From assembly GCF_000737195.2 (NCBI RefSeq), contig NZ_JALM01000032.1, positions 1-60,871 on the forward strand: DNA of 60,871 nt, read 5' to 3'. Position 1 is the first letter of the stretch. Each line of letters begins with the position of its first letter. The position numbers and the translations under genes were made by a program. The notes below the pieces were generated by a model, which saw nothing but the letters and a program-made list of their open reading frames with translations, ran no database searches and was not told where the DNA came from. This stretch comes from Sciscionella sediminilitoris (GTDB lineage Bacteria; Actinomycetota; Actinomycetes; Mycobacteriales; Pseudonocardiaceae). Positions 16,470 through 25,692 of this stretch are shown in pieces.

Positions 16470-19262
16470 CTATCCGAGGATCGTGGATTCGTCGAGCCGA
16501 GAGTGGTCGGGATCGTCGAGGATCCAGGAACCGCCGCGCGGGCCGAAGGTGCGCATCGTGGCCGTTTCGGTGATGCCGTGCTCGGTGTATTTGCGGTTGA
16601 TGCCGACGACGGTGGCGTAAATGGGGCCGCCGATTCCGGCGGGGTCGTCGAGGCGGATCACGTCTTGCAGTTGGCGGCGGGGATCGCCGCGGATTTCGGT
16701 GGTCTCGAACGCGGGCCGCGGCTGGGCAAGGTCGGTGGCGAGTTTGACCGAAAGGTCGTGCTGGGTGTTGTAGTCCGATGCCCAGTCGGATTGTGGCCGG
16801 TGCAGACTCCTGACGCCGAACTTGGCGATCGAGCTGCCGCCGTCGTCGGCGGTGACGGTCTCGGTGCCGCTGTCGAGGTCTTCGAGGGCGTAGCCGCGCA
16901 CATGTAGAAACGGGGTGTTGTCGTCGACGGCCACGCGCGTGGTGCGGCCGCCCGCGGCGTTGCCGTTCTGCACCTGGATGGTCAACCGCGTGGGGTCGGT
17001 GTCCCCGGCTCCCCAGCCGGTGCCGACGACGATGTTGACGCCGACGCCCATTAGTGGAACGGCGAGCCCGCCGCTGCTGCCGGTGGATACGTCGCCGAGG
17101 TTGTGCACACAGAACCCGTTGCGCCATGTGTTCGGCGGATAGGCTTTCATCCAGTCCGAGCGCAGATAGCCGCCGGGGTTGTCGGCGCCGCCGCCGACCT
17201 CGTTCTGGGGGTAGCCCTGGGCGACGCCGCGCCAGGTGAGCGGGCCGGGCATCACCGAGATGACCTCACCGCTGATCGTGGTCTTGTAGGTGGCAATCGT
17301 GTTCGAGGCGGTGGCAAAGTCGTCCACGTTCTCGCTGGCGAACACAGCCTTGTCGGTGAATGCACGGTCTGCGTACGAGTAGCTGACGGTGTTGATCACC
17401 GACTCGTACAAGGTGGTCGGATCAAGCTCCTGAACGTCGGCGAGCGACAGCACCGCGGTGGTGCGGCCGGTGTCGCGCGCCCGCACGATCTCTTCCCAGT
17501 TCGTGTAGTGCAGGATCCCGTGCTCGTCGGTGTAGATCACGCCGAGGTCCGCCGAGCCGATTTCCTTGAGCAGGTCCCACGCCTGGCGGCCCCGCACGGC
17601 CGGTGTCCACATCACGCGGGCCATCGACGGGCCGATATCGGTGGCCGTGGTGAACGGCTGCGAGGCGGCATCGGACCACACGAGGGGTCGACTGGCCGGG
17701 CCGGGCGGCTGGTACCAGAGCCCCCAGTGCTGTGCGCCTCCGGTTTGGCGGAACGTGAAGTTGTTCGTCTCGATGTCGACGAAGTTGAGTTGCAGGTATT
17801 CCGAGATGTTCCACGAGCTCGGCGCGTCCGTGCTGCTGACCGCAACGTCTTTGTACTCGGGGGGAACGTCTTGATCAGGCAGGCGTGGGAACACGCGATC
17901 GTCGACCTTGGCGGTGACGATCGGCTTGGATCCGTTCTTGAATTCGAAGTTGAACGCCAGGTAGTGATTCCCTGCGGGAAGATTTGTCAGCCAGTAGTAA
18001 TACCGATACCCATTGCCGGTGGGCGGGTAATAGGTGAAGCTGATGTACCCGGTTCCCCGGGCCATCATGTGCATATCCATGCCGCCATAAATTGCTGACG
18101 TTGCCCAATTCGCGTTCGATCCGGGTAGCTCGAGGCGGGCATAGATTTCTTCTCGGTCGGGCATGCTGGGGTCGATGAGGTAGTAGCCGCCAAACCCGAG
18201 CCGCGCCACTTGGGAGCTGGTGGGGTTGATGCGTATCGCGGTGGACGTGCAATACACGCCGGTCATGCTGTCGGTGATGGTGCCACCGTCATTGGATCCC
18301 CAAGGGCCAAGCGGTGTCTTGGCGGGATCGTAAACCGCGCGTTTCATGATCGGGCCGAACGGGCCGCGTTCCCAGGCATAGCGCGGGTATTCGTAGGTGG
18401 TGTCGACCTCGGTGCTCGCTGGGGACGAGGTGGATTTCACCGGGTCGGTGTTGTCCGCGTAGCTGGGCTGGTCGTGGATCAGCTGGGTAATTGTCTGGTC
18501 GGCCGCGTTGCCCTGGCGACCGTCCCGTGCCATCTGCCAGAACCCGCCGACTTCGGGCAGATTCCCGCCGCACAGCGTCGAGTACCAGATCGCTTCGGCC
18601 GGGGCCGGTGGGCCTTGGTAGAGCCCGGCCGCGCGGCAGATGTGGAGCATGTACCAGGACAGCAGCTGTCCGCCGCGGATGCGCATCGCCTCGTTGCGAG
18701 TGGCAGTGGGGTTGAGGTTCCAGCGGGCCTTGGCCATGGATCGCCCGGACGGGATGAGGGTGATCGGGTTGGTCAGCTGGCTGGTGATGTCGGCGAGCTC
18801 AAGCACGACGGTGCCCTTCGCGCGCGAAGGGGTGGCCTGCAGTAGGTAGCCGGTGAACTGGCGCAGCTCGACCGGGCCTGCGCTGGTCATGATGGTCGCC
18901 GAGAACCGGGCGGGTGTGTTGATCGCGCCCACGTCTCCGCCGGGCTGACCGGAGTACGGGGAGAAGAACCGCACCACATGCACAGCCTCGGGCCCGATGT
19001 GGCCGTGCACGGTCACCGACAGGCGGTTCTGCGCGTAGCCGTCGTTGACCTCGAGCGCGGCCGGGTACTGGCCGGTAAACTGCTCATCCAGACTCGCCTC
19101 GACGAGATTCGCCGAGAAGTCCGCGTGCGGACCGGTGAACGTGCCGTCCCGGTTCCAGTCGAAGACCAGGGTGTAGGCGAGCCGGATCGTCTGCCCGGAG
19201 CTCAGCGCCTCGGCGAGCGCGGCGTTATCAGGTTCGAGCATGTCAGCGTTCTTCCATGTCAC
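16470..19262 (-). CDS. Large minor tail protein, baseplate-hub-like
   Basis: The 930-residue protein starts at GTG 19262, overlapping the previous stop by GTGA. The N-terminal part (TIRLAYTLVFDWNRDGTFTG; VNDGYAQNRLSVTVHG) and C-terminal part (IGSADLGVIYTDEHGILHYT; INTVSYSYADRAF) resemble tail-tip hub proteins. Between them is a beta-sandwich region (about residues 280-560) with LamG-like character that may bind sugar. Position after tape measure and distal tail protein fits the tail-tip assembly order. Confidence 0.75.
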   Translation of the reverse strand: MTWKNADMLEPDNAALAEALSSGQTIRLAYTLVFDWNRDGTFTGPHADFSANLVEASLDEQFTGQYPAALEVNDGYAQNRLSVTVHGHIGPEAVHVVRFFSPYSGQPGGDVGAINTPARFSATIMTSAGPVELRQFTGYLLQATPSRAKGTVVLELADITSQLTNPITLIPSGRSMAKARWNLNPTATRNEAMRIRGGQLLSWYMLHICRAAGLYQGPPAPAEAIWYSTLCGGNLPEVGGFWQMARDGRQGNAADQTITQLIHDQPSYADNTDPVKSTSSPASTEVDTTYEYPRYAWERGPFGPIMKRAVYDPAKTPLGPWGSNDGGTITDSMTGVYCTSTAIRINPTSSQVARLGFGGYYLIDPSMPDREEIYARLELPGSNANWATSAIYGGMDMHMMARGTGYISFTYYPPTGNGYRYYYWLTNLPAGNHYLAFNFEFKNGSKPIVTAKVDDRVFPRLPDQDVPPEYKDVAVSSTDAPSSWNISEYLQLNFVDIETNNFTFRQTGGAQHWGLWYQPPGPASRPLVWSDAASQPFTTATDIGPSMARVMWTPAVRGRQAWDLLKEIGSADLGVIYTDEHGILHYTNWEEIVRARDTGRTTAVLSLADVQELDPTTLYESVINTVSYSYADRAFTDKAVFASENVDDFATASNTIATYKTTISGEVISVMPGPLTWRGVAQGYPQNEVGGGADNPGGYLRSDWMKAYPPNTWRNGFCVHNLGDVSTGSSGGLAVPLMGVGVNIVVGTGWGAGDTDPTRLTIQVQNGNAAGGRTTRVAVDDNTPFLHVRGYALEDLDSGTETVTADDGGSSIAKFGVRSLHRPQSDWASDYNTQHDLSVKLATDLAQPRPAFETTEIRGDPRRQLQDVIRLDDPAGIGGPIYATVVGINRKYTEHGITETATMRTFGPRGGSWILDDPDHSRLDESTILG

Positions 19263-20065
19263 AGTTCCTCGAGCTCGATCGTGGTGGAGACGCGCGGATA
19301 GATCGGGGTGGTGGCGCTGCGCTCGGCGAACCCGACCCGCATCGCCCCGCCACCGGTGGCCCAGTTGCTCGACCCGTCGGGGCGCACCGACCAGGCGGTG
19401 GTCGTGATCGTCGCCGCGCTGGCCGTGCCGAGCTGGTAGGTCATGGTCGCCGCGGTCTCGGGCACCAGCCCAGCGCAGGTGATCCGCTGGTATGCGTCGC
19501 CCGAGGGAGCCGGGGCGCTGGTGTGCTCGGCGAGCATCGCGCCGGTGGTGTCGAGGATCCGCAGGCGCGCGGTTACCGCCGCGGTGGCGTGCACCCACGC
19601 GGCGGCGGTGAGGGTTTCGCCGGGCATCACCGGCAGACCGGCGTGCTCGACGAGGGTGGCGCCGGTGACCTGGACGGCCATCGGTGGCGCCTCGGCGAAC
19701 CCTGCCGGGTCGGGGATGACGTTCAGCGCGCCGTCGGTGCGCAGCGCCCGCTCGCCGCGCAGCGTCGATCCGGTGTCGGCCACCCCGACCGGGAACCGGT
19801 TCGGGATGACCGAGCACAGCAGCCACAACGGGCTGACCGCGCCGGTCCAGCACAACCCGATCCAGCGCAGTTCTTCGGGGTCGCAGTGCGCGACGGTGAT
19901 CGAGGTGCCGTGTTTCGTGCCGAGCAGCCACTCGGTGCCGGTCCCGTCGAGGCCGCGGGTGATCGTGCCGAATCGCAGGTATTTCGGCGACCAGCCCGGC
20001 TCGGGTGGCGGGATCTCCCGCATCCGCCCCGGCGCACCGAGATACAGGGTTGAGGCGGCGATCAT
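19259..20065 (-). CDS. Distal tail (Dit-like) protein
   Basis: The 268-residue protein begins with the short MIAASTLYLGAPGRMREI stretch frequent in actinophage distal tail proteins, and its C-terminal half is a carbohydrate-binding-module-like beta sandwich (VEHAGLPVMPGETLTAAAWV). ATG 20065 overlaps the tape-measure stop by ATGA. It should cap the tail tube and join it to the tip proteins. Confidence 0.7.
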   Translation of the reverse strand: MIAASTLYLGAPGRMREIPPPEPGWSPKYLRFGTITRGLDGTGTEWLLGTKHGTSITVAHCDPEELRWIGLCWTGAVSPLWLLCSVIPNRFPVGVADTGSTLRGERALRTDGALNVIPDPAGFAEAPPMAVQVTGATLVEHAGLPVMPGETLTAAAWVHATAAVTARLRILDTTGAMLAEHTSAPAPSGDAYQRITCAGLVPETAATMTYQLGTASAATITTTAWSVRPDGSSNWATGGGAMRVGFAERSATTPIYPRVSTTIELEEL

Positions 20066-22974
20066 CGGGTCGCCATTCGCCGGTTCGTGCGGTTGACCTC
20101 GCTGGTGACCCGTCGGCCGTCCATGTACACCTCCGGGCGTGCCATGCTCGTTCCCCGTTCCGCGCCCGCGGCGACCGCCTCGGCGAGCCCTGCGAAGAAC
20201 CCGTCCGATCCGGTGGTGCGGGCGGTGAGGGTCGCGGTCGCGGACATGTTGGTGTTGCCCACGATCTGGCTCACCCGGTTCATGGCGTCGGAGACTTTCG
20301 GCGCGGCCTGGTCGATGCCGTCGGCGATGCCCGCGGGGATCCAGCGCCCGACGTTGTCGCGCATGTACTTCGAGGGCGAGGAGATCCCGAGGAATCGCAG
20401 GATCGGGCCGGGCACGAAGGACTTGATGAAGTTCAGAATCTGGTTCCACAGCCAGTTGCCCATGGCCTTGATGCCTTCCCAGAGACCGTTGACGATGTCG
20501 CGACCGACGTTGACCAGCCACCGCCCGGCATCCCCGATGGCGCCGAGGATCATGCCGGGCAGGCGCCCGAACCAGCCGACCACCGAGCCGATCGCGTCAC
20601 CGACCAGGCGGACGATGCCGCCGAAGATCCCCGCGAAGAAGTTCCCGACCGCCTTGAGTCCGCTCCAGACGGTTTGCCCGATGACCGAGAGGGCACCGGT
20701 GATGATCGAAGCGATGGTCTTGAGGACGCCGCCGACGATGTTCTTGATCCCGTTCCAGACCTGCGACCAGTTCCCGGACAGCAGCCCGGTGAACACCTGA
20801 ACCACGCCGGTGATGACCTGCAGCACTGAGCGGATGACCGGAACGATCGCTTGAAACACCGTGGTCACGATCGGCAGTAGTGATTGGATGATCGGGATCA
20901 GGATCTGGGCCAGGGTGGCGATCAGCGGTGCGAATGCCGCGGCGAGCTGGCCGATCGCGGGCAGCACGGGCAGCACGGCTTGCAGGATCGATGCGACCGC
21001 GGACGCCAGGATCGGAAACAGCGGTGCGAGAGCTTGGATCACCGGAACCAGCGCGGTCGCCAGGGTTGCGGCGAACTGCGCGAACGCGGCGGCGATTTGG
21101 GGCATGATCGGGGTGATCGCCTGCAGCACGGCGAGGATCGCCTGGCCGAGGACGCCCGCGATCTGCGCGAGGGCCTGCCCGATGACCGGCAGCACCGGCA
21201 GCAGGGCCTGCATGGCGGTGGTGAACACGTTCGCGAAGATCGTGGCCACCAGCTGCAGCACGGGCATGATGGCTTGCAGGACGGGCAGGATGACGCCTTG
21301 CCAGTAGGTCGCGAACAGCTGCCCGAACTGCGTGATCAGCGGCACCAGGGCGTTGATGATCGGCGCGAGCCCGGTGGCGAGGGTGGCCACGATCTGCACC
21401 AAGGGCGGCCCCATCGTCCCGATGGCCTGACTCAGCACGGGGCCGAGGGTGTCGGCTAGCTGCGCGAGAACCGGGGCGAGCGCCTGCACGATGGGCAGCA
21501 GCGCCTGAATCGCGGCGGTGAGGGTGGTCGCGAACAGCACGGCGATATTGCCGATGACCGGCGCGAGCGCGCCGAGCGCCTGCCCGAGCGGGGCGATCGC
21601 GGGAACCAGGGCCCGGAACGCGGATCCGATCATCGGGCCCAGCTGCGCGATCGCCGGGGCGATGTTGGTCGCGATCGCCTGGCCCACCGCGGCGAGCACC
21701 GGCATGACACCGTCCAGGGCCGCGCGCAGCCCGCCGAAGATCTGGCCGAGCATCCGCGTTCCCTGCGCGGATTTCAGGAACGCGGCGATCTGACCGGTGA
21801 TGTTCGCGAGCGTGGCGAACAGGCTCGTTCCGGACGCGTTCGCCGCCGAGAACACACTGGCGAGAATCGAGCCGAGGTTGCGCACGATCGCGAACAGCTG
21901 CCCGAGCGCGGTGAGCGCACCCTGAATCCACTGCTGCAGCTGCCCGGTCTGGCGGGCGTTGTCGATGAATTCCCGGAACCGTGCCGCGGCGGCCCCGGCC
22001 GAGTTGGCGATCTGTGGCAGGAAACCGGACCCCACGGCGGCGATCGAGCGGAACGCGTCACCGAGGTTGATCACCACCGCCGAGAGTCCACCAACCGAGT
22101 CGCGGGTGTTGGCGAAGATCGTGGCGGTGTCGCGCAGGGACTGGCTCGAGGTCGCCATCGCGACGAAGTTGCGTGCCAGCCCGTTGAGTTCCCCGGCGAC
22201 GCCGGTCATCCCGGCACGCAGCACGGGTAGGTACGCGGTCGCGAGCGTGTTGATCTGCGCGCCGAGCCCGGCGAACAGGCGCTGTTGCACGTCGAGCTTG
22301 AGACCCCGGAAGGCCGCGGCCTGGCCTTGGATGGCGCGAACGAACGCCTGCGCATTCGGCGCGAGCTTGGCCATCGCTTCGTTGAACTGCTTGACCTTCT
22401 TCGGGTCGAACGCGTTCTTGAGCGCGTCCCCGACCCCGGAGACACCGACCTTCAGCGTGGCTGCCGCGGCCCCGGCCGCCGCGATCCCCGCGGGCAGCAG
22501 CGCGGCGGCCGGGGCGATTTGCTGCAGCGTCACGAGCAGCTGGCCGGCCGCCGAGACCGCGGCCCCGACACCGGCGGCGAGCCCGCCGAACACCAGCGCT
22601 TTCCCGCCGATACCGGCGATCGCGCCACTGATCGTGGTCAAGGAACGGGACAGGGCTTGCAGGTTCTGCCGGTCGACACCGAGCCGGACCGTCACGGCAC
22701 CGATCGCGGCCATCCGCGCCCGCCACGCGGCGATTTCGCGGGTCGCGGGCTCGGTGTCCGCGGTGACCCGCTTGTTGATCGCCTCGGCCGAAAGCCGGAT
22801 CGCCGCGGCCTTGACCTCTTCGGACAACCGGGTGGTGTCGGCCGTAACGGGAAGTTCGACCCGGACCCGGTTCTCGATGCGCTTGAGGTACTTCTCCAGG
22901 GACGGCAGGAAGTTCTTGGTGTCCGGGAAGACTCGTATCGACACGTTGCCGAGCACGCCACCGCTCGCGGGCAT
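20062..22974 (-). CDS. Tape measure protein
   Basis: The 970-residue protein has a charged helical N-terminus (RVFPDTKNFLPSLEKYLKRIE), long hydrophobic and Ala/Gly-rich stretches, and a repetitive central region in which a unit like PVLAQLADTLGPVLSQAIG recurs many times, then a C-terminal FVPGPILRFLGISSPSKYMRD motif common to actinophage tape measures. At about 0.15 nm per residue, a known rule of thumb, the tail would be near 145 nm. It follows the frameshifted chaperone genes as in most siphoviruses. Confidence 0.93.
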   Translation of the reverse strand: MPASGGVLGNVSIRVFPDTKNFLPSLEKYLKRIENRVRVELPVTADTTRLSEEVKAAAIRLSAEAINKRVTADTEPATREIAAWRARMAAIGAVTVRLGVDRQNLQALSRSLTTISGAIAGIGGKALVFGGLAAGVGAAVSAAGQLLVTLQQIAPAAALLPAGIAAAGAAAATLKVGVSGVGDALKNAFDPKKVKQFNEAMAKLAPNAQAFVRAIQGQAAAFRGLKLDVQQRLFAGLGAQINTLATAYLPVLRAGMTGVAGELNGLARNFVAMATSSQSLRDTATIFANTRDSVGGLSAVVINLGDAFRSIAAVGSGFLPQIANSAGAAAARFREFIDNARQTGQLQQWIQGALTALGQLFAIVRNLGSILASVFSAANASGTSLFATLANITGQIAAFLKSAQGTRMLGQIFGGLRAALDGVMPVLAAVGQAIATNIAPAIAQLGPMIGSAFRALVPAIAPLGQALGALAPVIGNIAVLFATTLTAAIQALLPIVQALAPVLAQLADTLGPVLSQAIGTMGPPLVQIVATLATGLAPIINALVPLITQFGQLFATYWQGVILPVLQAIMPVLQLVATIFANVFTTAMQALLPVLPVIGQALAQIAGVLGQAILAVLQAITPIMPQIAAAFAQFAATLATALVPVIQALAPLFPILASAVASILQAVLPVLPAIGQLAAAFAPLIATLAQILIPIIQSLLPIVTTVFQAIVPVIRSVLQVITGVVQVFTGLLSGNWSQVWNGIKNIVGGVLKTIASIITGALSVIGQTVWSGLKAVGNFFAGIFGGIVRLVGDAIGSVVGWFGRLPGMILGAIGDAGRWLVNVGRDIVNGLWEGIKAMGNWLWNQILNFIKSFVPGPILRFLGISSPSKYMRDNVGRWIPAGIADGIDQAAPKVSDAMNRVSQIVGNTNMSATATLTARTTGSDGFFAGLAEAVAAGAERGTSMARPEVYMDGRRVTSEVNRTNRRMATR

Positions 22975-23010
22975 GGCACCCCCTCACGGTGTATGCAGTT
23001 GTGCGGGCCG

Positions 23011-23912
23011 TCAGTCCCCGGCCTGGTGTGCCGCGCGTTTGCTGGCGAGCAGATCCCGCAACAGGTTCGGCTTCTGGCCGGGCTCGGTGTCCTCGCCCGT
23101 CGAGGGCATGGGCAGCAGCTCGGGTTGCGGGTCCGGTTTGCTGTTGCCGAGGTTGGCCACATGCCAGAGCTCGAGCCGGGCGAGGTTGGCGTGATAGGTG
23201 GCCACGATCCGCTCGTACGTCCAGAAACCCTCGATACGGTGGATCCGTGCGGTGTCGGGCAGATGTTCGATGAGCGCGAGCACGTGCTCGAGGTCGACTC
23301 GGCCGCGCCACACGTCGGCCAGGTCGAGGTGGTAGTACTCGGCCAGGTCCGCGCGCAGCTTCGCGCCGTGCGTGTCGACCAGATGTGCTAGCGCAAGCCT
23401 TTTCCCGCGGCCATCGCCTGCATCACGTAGCGGAACAGCTCGAGCATGGCGGGAATGTCGTGGTCGAGCACCCACTCATGCAGGGCGTCGCGATCGGCGG
23501 CGATGATCGACAGCCCCTGTTCGATATCCGCGGCGAGCCGGAACGCGGACCCGGCCTGCTCGATGGGCACTGTCCCATCGGCCGCGGCCGGTAGGGACTC
23601 GGCGCGCTGCCGGATCGGCCCCAGCAGATCGAGCAGATCCGCCCGCTCGGCGTAGGACAGGCGCAGCACATCCCGAAGCAGTTCCGCCCCGGGCGGGGCC
23701 TGCACCGGCTCGGGGCTGGTTTCCGCGGTGAGCGCATCGGCATACGACACCTGCGGTTCGGGGGCCGGGCGGGCCTGCATCGCCTCGGGCACCGTGGCGA
23801 GCGGGTTCGGCTGCGGCGGGGCGGGTGCGTATGGCGCGACCGGTTCGGGTGCACCGTAGGCGTACTGCGGCTGACCGGTCAGCGGGTTTGCGGTGGCGGG
23901 CGTTTCGGACAT
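23011..23912 (-). CDS. Tail assembly chaperone, long form made by -1 frameshift (gpG-T type)
   Basis: The second reading frame (to the stop at 23011) has no good start of its own and begins exactly where the first chaperone frame ends. Shifting -1 on GGGAAAA gives a continuous protein whose extension reads RLALAHLVDTHGAKLRADLAEYYHLDLADV and ends with LLRDLLASKRAAHQAGD. The fused product would bind the tape measure during tail assembly, as gpGT does in lambda. Confidence 0.85.
23388..23912 (-). CDS. Tail assembly chaperone, short form (gpG type)
   Basis: The 174-residue protein has a Pro/Ala-rich N-terminus followed by a helical domain (AELLRDVLRLSYAERADLLD; DIEQGLSIIAADRDALHEWV; MLELFRYVMQAM) and stops at TAG just after the slippery site. 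The short form is made by most ribosomes and the long one by the few that shift. It lies between the major tail protein and tape-measure genes. Confidence 0.85.
   Translation of the reverse strand: MSETPATANPLTGQPQYAYGAPEPVAPYAPAPPQPNPLATVPEAMQARPAPEPQVSYADALTAETSPEPVQAPPGAELLRDVLRLSYAERADLLDLLGPIRQRAESLPAAADGTVPIEQAGSAFRLAADIEQGLSIIAADRDALHEWVLDHDIPAMLELFRYVMQAMAAGKGLR
23400..23406 (-). promoter_or_regulatory. Slippery heptamer G-GGA-AAA for -1 frameshift
   Basis: Read leftward the sequence is GCG GGA AAA GGC with the X-XXY-YYZ form GGGAAAA, which is the standard heptamer in siphophage chaperone genes. The zero-frame TAG follows within four codons. No clear downstream pseudoknot was worked out. 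Confidence 0.85.
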
Positions 23913-23995
23913 GATTCCTCACAACACGGGCGGGCGGGAAAGGGCCGGTCGGTCGCGCGCCCGCCGCGAATGCGCGACCGACCGACGAACAGGGG

Positions 23996-24586
23996 CTACG
24001 AGATGACCGCGGACGGGGCCACGCCGAGCAGCTGGAACAGTCCCGGCGCGCCGGGCTGGCTGATCCAGGTAGCCCGAGTGGGCCACTGGGTGTAGTCCTC
24101 GGTGGAGAGCTTGAATTCCTTGTCCCGGGTGAACGAGGCTTTCCAGGCGTGCAGGCCGATGCGCACCGGGCCGTCGGCGATCAGCAGCATGAACGCGCGT
24201 TCCAGCGGGGTACCGCCGACGGTCTTGACGATGAACCGGCGCTTGTCCGGGTCGTAGTCGCCCATGCCCCAGTACATCGACATGATCGTCTCGTCGAACT
24301 GGTAGGGCTGAATGGTCAGCCAGTCGATCGAAACCTCGGTCTGGACCTGGCGGTTGAGCAGGCCATCCCACGAGCCCTTGACCTTGGTGTCGCCACCGTC
24401 GTTGCCCGGCTCGGGCAGATCATCGAGGCTCGAGGCACCGATGAACTGCCAGCCGGGGAAGGCTTTGGTGCCCAGGGCGGCGGCCACGAGGTCATGGGTT
24501 TCCCAGTCCTCGGGTGCCTCGGTGCCGGGTGCAGCGGTGAACATGAAGCCGTTCTTGGCGATCAGGGACGCCTTTTCCACGAACAT
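23996..24586 (-). CDS. Major tail (tube) protein
   Basis: The 196-residue protein starts at ATG 24586 after GGAAATC. It contains the pattern of actinophage tube proteins: FVEKASLIAKNGFMFTA, an Ile/Val-rich region with VSIDWLTIQPYQFDETIMSMYWG, GTPLERAFMLLIADGPVRIG and ATWISQPGAPGLFQLLGV. It should polymerise into the tail tube. It is separated from the chaperone genes by 83 nt, the usual place for an extra ribosome site for high expression. Confidence 0.8.
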   Translation of the reverse strand: MFVEKASLIAKNGFMFTAAPGTEAPEDWETHDLVAAALGTKAFPGWQFIGASSLDDLPEPGNDGGDTKVKGSWDGLLNRQVQTEVSIDWLTIQPYQFDETIMSMYWGMGDYDPDKRRFIVKTVGGTPLERAFMLLIADGPVRIGLHAWKASFTRDKEFKLSTEDYTQWPTRATWISQPGAPGLFQLLGVAPSAVIS

Positions 24587-24639
24587 GCGCAGATTTCCTT
24601 TCCGCGGGGTGTTGGTCTGGCTCGCGGCGGGCGAGAGGA

Positions 24640-25053
24640 CTACCGGTTGGGGCGCAGCACGAATCGGTAGGTGGCGGTGTGGCGGTGAACATCGGGCGGT
24701 TGCCCGGCCAGCCGCTGCGCAACCGGATCGGTCACCGGGGTGAAGCTGGAGATCCAGCCCTCGGGGTAGGTCTTGCCCGCCCGCCACGCGGTGAACAGGG
24801 CCTCCTGCACCGACCACGCGAGCCGGTCCCCGTCGCGCTGGTCGCCACCGGTGTAGGTCTCGATCTCCGCGGTCGGGCGGGTGTCCATCCCGGACTCCCC
24901 CGCCCCGCCCGTGACGGTGATCAGGACGTAGGGGCGTCCGGAGAACGCGGCGCCGGTCCACTGCGTCGCGATCGTGGCATCCGGCAGGGCATCCCGTAGA
25001 TATTGCTGCAGTAGCCCGGCCGCGTACGGCGGCGGGCCGAGCGGGAGCGTCAT
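24640..25053 (-). CDS. Tail terminator / tail-completion protein
   Basis: The 137-residue protein (LPDATIATQWTGAAFSGRPYVLITVTGG; SVQEALFTAWRAGKTYPEGWI; RHTATYRFVLRP) has the alpha/beta layout and gene position of lambda gpU-type tail terminators, between the HK97 gp10-like gene and the tube gene. It would cap the tube at the head-proximal end. The assignment is by position and general pattern. Confidence 0.65.
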   Translation of the reverse strand: MTLPLGPPPYAAGLLQQYLRDALPDATIATQWTGAAFSGRPYVLITVTGGAGESGMDTRPTAEIETYTGGDQRDGDRLAWSVQEALFTAWRAGKTYPEGWISSFTPVTDPVAQRLAGQPPDVHRHTATYRFVLRPNR

Positions 25054-25346
25054 TCGCGCAGCCCCGCCGCGCGGGTCAACACGTGCAAGCCCTCGACCTT
25101 CGAGCGTTCGCCCTTGTACCCGGCGAAGTGCCCCAGTTCGATCGCCGCGGCGGCCGGGCCGACCAGGGACACGTACGCGTCGACACGGTTCTGGTCGACC
25201 TCGATGCGATGCTCACCGGAGCGGTGATGCTCGGCGAGTAGGCGCTCGGCTTTCACGCCGATCTCCAGGGCGACCTCGGCCACCGCGGGGCGCGCGATCT
25301 GCGCGACGATCTTGTTCGCGCGTTTGCTACTGATCATCTTCGGCAC
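25050..25346 (-). CDS. HK97 gp10-like head-tail connector protein
   Basis: The 98-residue protein starts at GTG 25346 (GGGAGG before it), overlapping the upstream gene by 20 nt. It reads KMISSKRANKIVAQIARPAV, ALEIGVKAERLLAEHHRSGEH and AAAAIELGHFAGYKGE, the mix of helices and the Glu-His-Gly turn seen in HK97 gp10-type proteins. It should act at the neck or tail-top. Stop overlaps the terminator gene start by ATGA. Confidence 0.65.
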   Translation of the reverse strand: MPKMISSKRANKIVAQIARPAVAEVALEIGVKAERLLAEHHRSGEHRIEVDQNRVDAYVSLVGPAAAAIELGHFAGYKGERSKVEGLHVLTRAAGLRE

Positions 25347-25692
25347 GGCATACCTCCCGGCACAGAACGGAGACGTGCCGCACCGCGGGGGTGCGGCCGT
25401 AGTGAAGGGGCCCGTCGGTGGGCTCCCAGGCGAACCCGCCCCAGTGGATCCGCCCGTACCGCACCGCCTCGGGTTCGACACCGTCGGGCAGGGTTCGGGC
25501 GATGATCCGGATCAGCCCGGAACCGCGCTGCGCTTCGGTGGCATCCTCGGTGCGGGCGCGCCACTGCACCGTGACCCCCGACCACACGAGCGGGGTCCGG
25601 GTGCGTGTCCACAGTGGATTGCCGTCTGAGTCCGGCCGGTAGACCGCCGGGTAGAGCGTCACCGTGTCGAACCCGGTGTCGAGCAGGCTCAC
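25327..25692 (-). CDS. Head-closure / stopper-like connector protein
   Basis: The 121-residue beta-rich protein (DTGFDTVTLYPAVYRPDSDG; LVWSGVTVQWRARTEDAT; GLIRIIARTLPDG) lies in the usual place of head-tail stopper proteins such as SPP1 gp16. GTG 25692 overlaps the glycosyltransferase stop by GTGA. The family cannot be confirmed by eye; gene order is the main support. Confidence 0.55.
   Translation of the reverse strand: MSLLDTGFDTVTLYPAVYRPDSDGNPLWTRTRTPLVWSGVTVQWRARTEDATEAQRGSGLIRIIARTLPDGVEPEAVRYGRIHWGGFAWEPTDGPLHYGRTPAVRHVSVLCREVCRAEDDQ

Noticed and set aside
19931-20521. Upstream extensions of the large tail protein and of the distal tail protein frames
   Set aside because: Four-base overlaps with the upstream genes and the change to Arg-rich translation fix the starts at 19262 and 20065.
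20005-22061. Plus-strand frames over the tape-measure gene
   Set aside because: They mirror the repetitive tape-measure coding sequence and have no independent support.
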